This document shows positions 42,817-46,471 of a stretch of 46,471 bases of DNA, piece by piece. The stretch comes from DATJYV01 sp035499415. GTDB taxonomy: Bacteria > Bacteroidota > Ignavibacteria > UBA10030. How positions within the stretch are numbered: position 1 is the stretch's first letter; every line of letters starts with the position of its first letter. The stretch is from NCBI GenBank assembly GCA_035499415.1, contig DATJYV010000180.1, forward strand, positions 1 through 46,471, written 5' to 3'. The position numbers and the translations under genes were made by a program. Under the pieces are notes generated by a model. That model did no database searches, was not told where the DNA came from, and worked only from the letters and a program-made list of their open reading frames with translations.

Positions 42817-44037
42817 TTAGCGAAGAACGGAGACCACAAGTTCGGAGAGGGCTGCTGCTGCGGCGCGAACCTCATCCGGCGTGTTGTAGAAATGGGGGGC
42901 AAAACGAAAACGCCCTTCGCGCAAGGCAAAGCGGATGTTCCGGCTCTGCATGGATTCGAAGAGGGATTGGATGTCGAGCGGAACGGCCGGCTGGACGGTA
43001 ACGATGCCCGCACGCTCCGTCGGAGAAATGGGAGAGTAAACGGCGAACATATCAAGACGTTCGAACTCGTCGGTGAGAATCTGCGTCAGCGCACGGATGT
43101 GCCCCTCAATGGTCGCCGTACCGAAATCCGTCAAGGTCCGGAGCGCGGCGCGTAATCCCCACAATCCCGGATAATTCAGGGAACCCCCCTCATACCGGCG
43201 GGCACTCGCGGCGAGCGGCTGTTTGTAGTCGTAGAAATTCCAGGGGTTTGCCATTGAGAGCCAGCCGACGTATTGTTGTTCGATCTGTTCCTGGAGCGCC
43301 TCGGTGACGTACAGGAATCCGGTGCCGTGCGGACCCATGATCCATTTCTGACTCCCGGCGGCCAGCGCGTCGATCTTCATTTCTTCCACATCGATGTCAA
43401 GAGACCCCACTGCCTGAATTCCGTCGACGACAAAAACGATGTTTCGTTCGCGGCAGATCGCGCCGATCGCCCGGAGGTCTGCGCGATACCCCGAAAGGAA
43501 TTGGACAGCGCTGATGCCCACGAGTCTGGTCCTTGGGGTCAGGGCGTGCTCGATCATGTCCGGTGCCACACGTCCATCGGGTGAATCGACGAGGTCGATC
43601 TCGACGCCATGCCGCTTCAAGGACATATACGGATGGATGTTCGCGGGAAATTCGATGTTATTCAGGACGATGCGGTCACCGGAACGCCATCGCAATCCCG
43701 AAGCGACGATATTCAATGCGTCGGACGTGCTCGCGACAAGTGCTATGCGGTCGGAAGACTTTGCCCTGATAAGTCTTTGGACAAGCGAGCGGCACTCGGC
43801 AACGACCGGGACATCGAGCTCGTACGTGTCTATCCTTCCCGCCGAGCGCTCGCGATAATAGCGGGACATGGCGTCGATCACGCGGGTCGAGAGAGGCCCG
43901 GTGGCGGCATGGTTGAGATAGATGATCCCTTGCCCGACCAGCGGGTATAATTCCCGGGCCCGTTCGAGGGCCTCGTGAGGCAGAAGCGCCGCCCGGGGTT
44001 CCTTGCTGTCTGGAGTAATTGGCTGGACCGACGACAT
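42817..44037 (-). CDS. Class V aminotransferase (cysteine desulfurase/isopenicillin N epimerase-like)
   Basis: PLP-dependent fold type I enzyme, 406 residues. The start motif IIYLNHAATGPLS, the helix STSDALNIVASGL, the aspartate that contacts the PLP ring (VFVVDGIQAVG, D205), and the PLP lysine K231 in ALAAGSQKWIMGPHGTGFLYV are all present. A mobile catalytic cysteine loop, as in SufS/CsdA, is not seen: the C-terminal half has no cysteine at the expected place, so cysteine desulfurase activity is doubtful and another class V reaction is likely. The ATG at 44037 gives a normal N-terminus. A three-copy heptamer lies 7 nt upstream of it. It follows the glycoside hydrolase gene after a 272-nt gap. 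Confidence 0.88.
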   Translation of the reverse strand: MSSVQPITPDSKEPRAALLPHEALERARELYPLVGQGIIYLNHAATGPLSTRVIDAMSRYYRERSAGRIDTYELDVPVVAECRSLVQRLIRAKSSDRIALVASTSDALNIVASGLRWRSGDRIVLNNIEFPANIHPYMSLKRHGVEIDLVDSPDGRVAPDMIEHALTPRTRLVGISAVQFLSGYRADLRAIGAICRERNIVFVVDGIQAVGSLDIDVEEMKIDALAAGSQKWIMGPHGTGFLYVTEALQEQIEQQYVGWLSMANPWNFYDYKQPLAASARRYEGGSLNYPGLWGLRAALRTLTDFGTATIEGHIRALTQILTDEFERLDMFAVYSPISPTERAGIVTVQPAVPLDIQSLFESMQSRNIRFALREGRFRFAPHFYNTPDEVRAAAAALSELVVSVLR

Positions 44038-44043
44038 GCGACG

Positions 44044-44064
44044 GTGGAAGGTGAAGGGTGAATG
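44044..44064 (+). repeat. Three-copy heptamer array before the aminotransferase start
   Basis: GTGGAAG, GTGAAGG, GTGAATG on the plus strand, 7 nt upstream of the minus-strand aminotransferase ATG. It shares the 7-nt period and purine-rich units of the arrays at dapD and the methyltransferase gene. Confidence 0.55.
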
Positions 44065-44309
44065 TACCCAACCATCGCCGTAAAGGCAATCTTCGTCTGG
44101 GTTATCGCCGGGGACTATGGGTCGATTTCGAAACTCCGGCAGTCGCGCAATTGTTGTGGGAGGCCACTCGCGAATATCCCGTAGACACTGCCGCCTGTAC
44201 GTCTCAGGACAATCGATGGGAGGCGAAGGTGCGAGGGCGATTGAGCACTTGAACCCGAATCTCTGTGGCGTCACCCTGTTGTTCTGTCAAGCGTCCGTGA
44301 CGAACGGCT

Positions 44310-46471
44310 TCAGGTAACGACGACAATTTCCCGCCGCACGTACGCCCCTGAAATCGCCGCTTGCGGGTCCGGAGCGACCCGAATCTCGAGATACTCGTTT
44401 CTTCTTCGTTCGAGTGTCGCACCTTCGACCACCCGTATCATCCGGTCCGGATCCCGGAGGTCGAACGTGTATTCGGTATCCGGCCGGACTTCCACCGTGA
44501 GGCGGTACGTTCCGTTCTTCCACTCTTCCGCGATGATCCGCGGTCCCTTCGACGACTGGCCGACCGTCGGGCTGGAAACCGGCGGGACCAGCGCGATGCC
44601 TGCCGAATGCTGAATCGACACCTCGACGTCGCGGATGAAATCAAACTCGATGGGGGGCACATCGTACGGACGGCGAATAACTCTCTCGATCTTCTTTCTT
44701 CGGGAACCGATGGAGACGGACTTGACGCGCGTACCGAGCGGAAACGCCGGTTGCAATGTCACGCGCAGGGCTTCCGGTTTTGAATGCTTGCGTTCCTTCC
44801 GCTCGGCCTTGAACGTGTAGCGGGTCGTGTCTCCCGTGCGCTTCATCTGCACACGCACCCTTGTCGTTCCCACGATGATATTTTGGACTTCGGCGGAGTT
44901 CCAGGAAGGCGGAAAGTACGGCCGGAGAGTGATGCGATGCGCGGGCGCATCGACGAGGAGACCGAGCATTCCCTCGAGGGTCGGCTGTACCACCATCGAT
45001 TCGGACCACGCCTGATGGGGGCATACGCCGGCCGGCTGAAAGACGTCTCCGTGCAGAACTTCCTGGATGAATCCGGCGGCGAACTGATTATACAGGAGGA
45101 GATTGTTCATCAGGTGCAGGTAGCCCTGCATAGGCCGGTTCCACTGGAATTCAGCGAGCGAGTTCCATCCGGAAAAAAGCGGCCACACGGAGCCCGAATG
45201 ATACCCCTGCGGATTAAAGAAGAGATTGTCCCTGCCGATGATTCGCGTTCCCCAGTCAGCGGTGAAGTTCGCGCTCGCATATTCCGACAAGCATGCATCC
45301 GCCTTGTCTTGATCTGCGATACCCAGATACATTCCCACGGCCGGGAGAATGGTTTTTTCGGTGTTGAATGTCCCGTCCGCATATTTGCCGAAGTTGTAGA
45401 ACTCCCGTGCAGGGTTCCAAAACGTGTTGAGGATGGTTTCCCGCACGAGCTTTGCCTTTCCTGACCACTCCGACGCTAAGGTTTTTTTCCCGACTGCGGC
45501 AGCGACGCTCGCAGCCGAATGAAGTGCGGCGTACCAGCACGAAGCGAGGTAGTGCTCGGTGTGGACGGGGAAAAGCTTCCCTCCTTCAACCCATCCGTGA
45601 CCGACGTTCGTGTTTTCGATGAGCAAGTCGCCGTCGGTGTCGGTCGAAGAGCAAAACTGCATCGCCTTGAGGAGGCGGGGAAATTCCTTCCGGATGAACG
45701 ACAGGTCGCCCGTCGCGGCAAGATATCTTCCCATGAGATGGACATACAGCGGCGTCGCGTCGGCCGAATCGTAGTGGGCAAATCCACTCGTCGTCAATTC
45801 ATGGAGGATTTTCCCGGTGAGATCCTGGTACCTGCCGAGCAATTCCAGAGTGCTCCGAACGGGCTCCGCATTCCCGGACTCCAATGCGGCGAGAGAGGTC
45901 CAGGCCGAATCGCGCCCGAAGTACCAGGCGTATCCGGGCCTGCCGCTCACCTTTTGGTCTCCGTCCCATCCGGATGTGGAGAAGCCGAATCCGGCCGCAA
46001 ACGCCGTCCCGAGGTGCGGAGTCTCGACGACAAAACGGTCCATCGCGGCCAATGCCCATCGAAACCCCGCGTTGAACGAATCGTCGGGACCGGTGATGAC
46101 GGTCGAATCCTCGAGCAAGCTCCGGAAATGGTTCGATTGCCGCGCAAGGACCTGCGCAGGGTTTTTCGCAATGGCTTCGAAGGCGCGCACCGCATCCGCT
46201 TCGCCTGTACCCGAACCGGAGAAGATGACCGTCGCCTGAGGAGACCTTGGATTGAGAGACAAGCGGAAACCCATACCGACGATGATATCCTTCGTGTTCG
46301 TTCCGACAAGTCCCGTAGGCAGGACCTGAACCGCGGAGAATTGTCCGACGACGAACTCCTCGGGTTCCCGATCTGCCCCCACGACGGAGTAAAGATCTCC
46401 CGAGCCGTTCCGGACGACGCATGCGTGGAGGTTTGCATCCCACGCGTGAAGGAGCGAACCGGTCGCGCGCT
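44310..46471 (-). CDS. Amylo-alpha-1,6-glucosidase/glucoamylase-type glycoside hydrolase, C-terminal part (5' end outside window)
   Basis: The frame is open to the window edge (the last bases read LLHAWDANLHACVVRNGSG before the first visible GTG), so the start is missing. The visible 720 codons contain an (alpha/alpha)6-barrel with the family-typical RPGYAWYFGRDSAWTSLAALE, then NTNVGHGWVEGGKLFPVHTEHY, GTRIIGRDNLFFNPQGYHSG and GVCPHQAWSESMVVQPTLEGM. This is the pattern of glycogen-debranching (amylo-1,6-glucosidase) and GH15/GH63-like enzymes. A beta-sandwich tail rich in Val/Arg strands follows. I cannot assign the exact linkage. Export could not be judged because the N-terminus is absent. 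It is followed by the aminotransferase gene on the same strand. Confidence 0.8.
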   Translation of the reverse strand, partial: RATGSLLHAWDANLHACVVRNGSGDLYSVVGADREPEEFVVGQFSAVQVLPTGLVGTNTKDIIVGMGFRLSLNPRSPQATVIFSGSGTGEADAVRAFEAIAKNPAQVLARQSNHFRSLLEDSTVITGPDDSFNAGFRWALAAMDRFVVETPHLGTAFAAGFGFSTSGWDGDQKVSGRPGYAWYFGRDSAWTSLAALESGNAEPVRSTLELLGRYQDLTGKILHELTTSGFAHYDSADATPLYVHLMGRYLAATGDLSFIRKEFPRLLKAMQFCSSTDTDGDLLIENTNVGHGWVEGGKLFPVHTEHYLASCWYAALHSAASVAAAVGKKTLASEWSGKAKLVRETILNTFWNPAREFYNFGKYADGTFNTEKTILPAVGMYLGIADQDKADACLSEYASANFTADWGTRIIGRDNLFFNPQGYHSGSVWPLFSGWNSLAEFQWNRPMQGYLHLMNNLLLYNQFAAGFIQEVLHGDVFQPAGVCPHQAWSESMVVQPTLEGMLGLLVDAPAHRITLRPYFPPSWNSAEVQNIIVGTTRVRVQMKRTGDTTRYTFKAERKERKHSKPEALRVTLQPAFPLGTRVKSVSIGSRRKKIERVIRRPYDVPPIEFDFIRDVEVSIQHSAGIALVPPVSSPTVGQSSKGPRIIAEEWKNGTYRLTVEVRPDTEYTFDLRDPDRMIRVVEGATLERRRNEYLEIRVAPDPQAAISGAYVRREIVVVT

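Noticed and set aside
44117..44317. 66-codon plus-strand open frame between the aminotransferase and the glycoside hydrolase
   Set aside because: No recognisable family, no ribosome-binding site and partial antisense overlap with the hydrolase gene end.

Overview
The window looks like chromosomal DNA of a Gram-negative, moderately GC-rich bacterium of the Fibrobacteres-Chlorobi-Bacteroidetes (FCB) group, most likely an Ignavibacteria-like or other early-branching Bacteroidota lineage. The placement is an inference. It rests on a DUF5916 outer-membrane protein, a 'two-component propeller' histidine kinase, an SCO protein with a CPLPDFC metal site, a CHB-type aspartokinase, and at least one promoter that matches the Bacteroidota pattern TTTG-N19-TAnnTTTG exactly. 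No tRNA, rRNA, CRISPR array, insertion sequence or prophage was seen. Most genes are core metabolism packed with 4-nt start/stop overlaps.

Layout. (1) 1-9300: the 3' end of a DUF5916 gene, convergent with a minus-strand sugar-uptake operon: substrate-binding lipoprotein, two-domain ATPase, permease, an unusual cytochrome c / beta-barrel fusion, and a secreted GH38 alpha-mannosidase. (2) 9394-12381: ddl, a FtsB/DivIC-like septum protein and rarA (cell wall, division, replication-fork maintenance). (3) 12766-18163, plus strand: a K+-independent type proton pyrophosphatase and two APC amino-acid permeases. (4) 18390-28679, minus strand: a nearly complete lysine/diaminopimelate cluster (DUF1611-lysA-asd-SCO-homocysteine methyltransferase/MTHFR, then lysC-dapB-dapA-dapD) using the succinylase branch. 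It contains two non-lysine genes joined by tight spacing. lysC seems to have its own promoter. (5) 28893-35777, minus strand: xerD, a Na+/solute symporter, a STAS protein, an unknown 179-aa protein, an outer-membrane barrel, ligA and a RodZ-like gene. (6) 35870-41746, minus strand: three signalling proteins (hybrid kinase, CheY-like regulator, propeller kinase), none with a DNA-binding output domain. (7) 41879-42809, plus strand: a two-gene module of a RecA-fold protein without a Walker A lysine and an 89-aa partner. The genes overlap by 104 nt and follow a very short or leaderless promoter that carries two matching palindromes. (8) 42817-46471, minus strand: a class V aminotransferase and the C-terminal part of a glucosidase/debranching-type glycoside hydrolase cut by the window edge.

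The features most worth a second look are the RecA-fold/89-aa module with its operator pair, and a family of short 7-nt-period tandem arrays that sit directly at stop codons of unrelated genes (10819, 18164, 18359, 22537, plus one at 44044). In one case the array itself supplies the stop codon.
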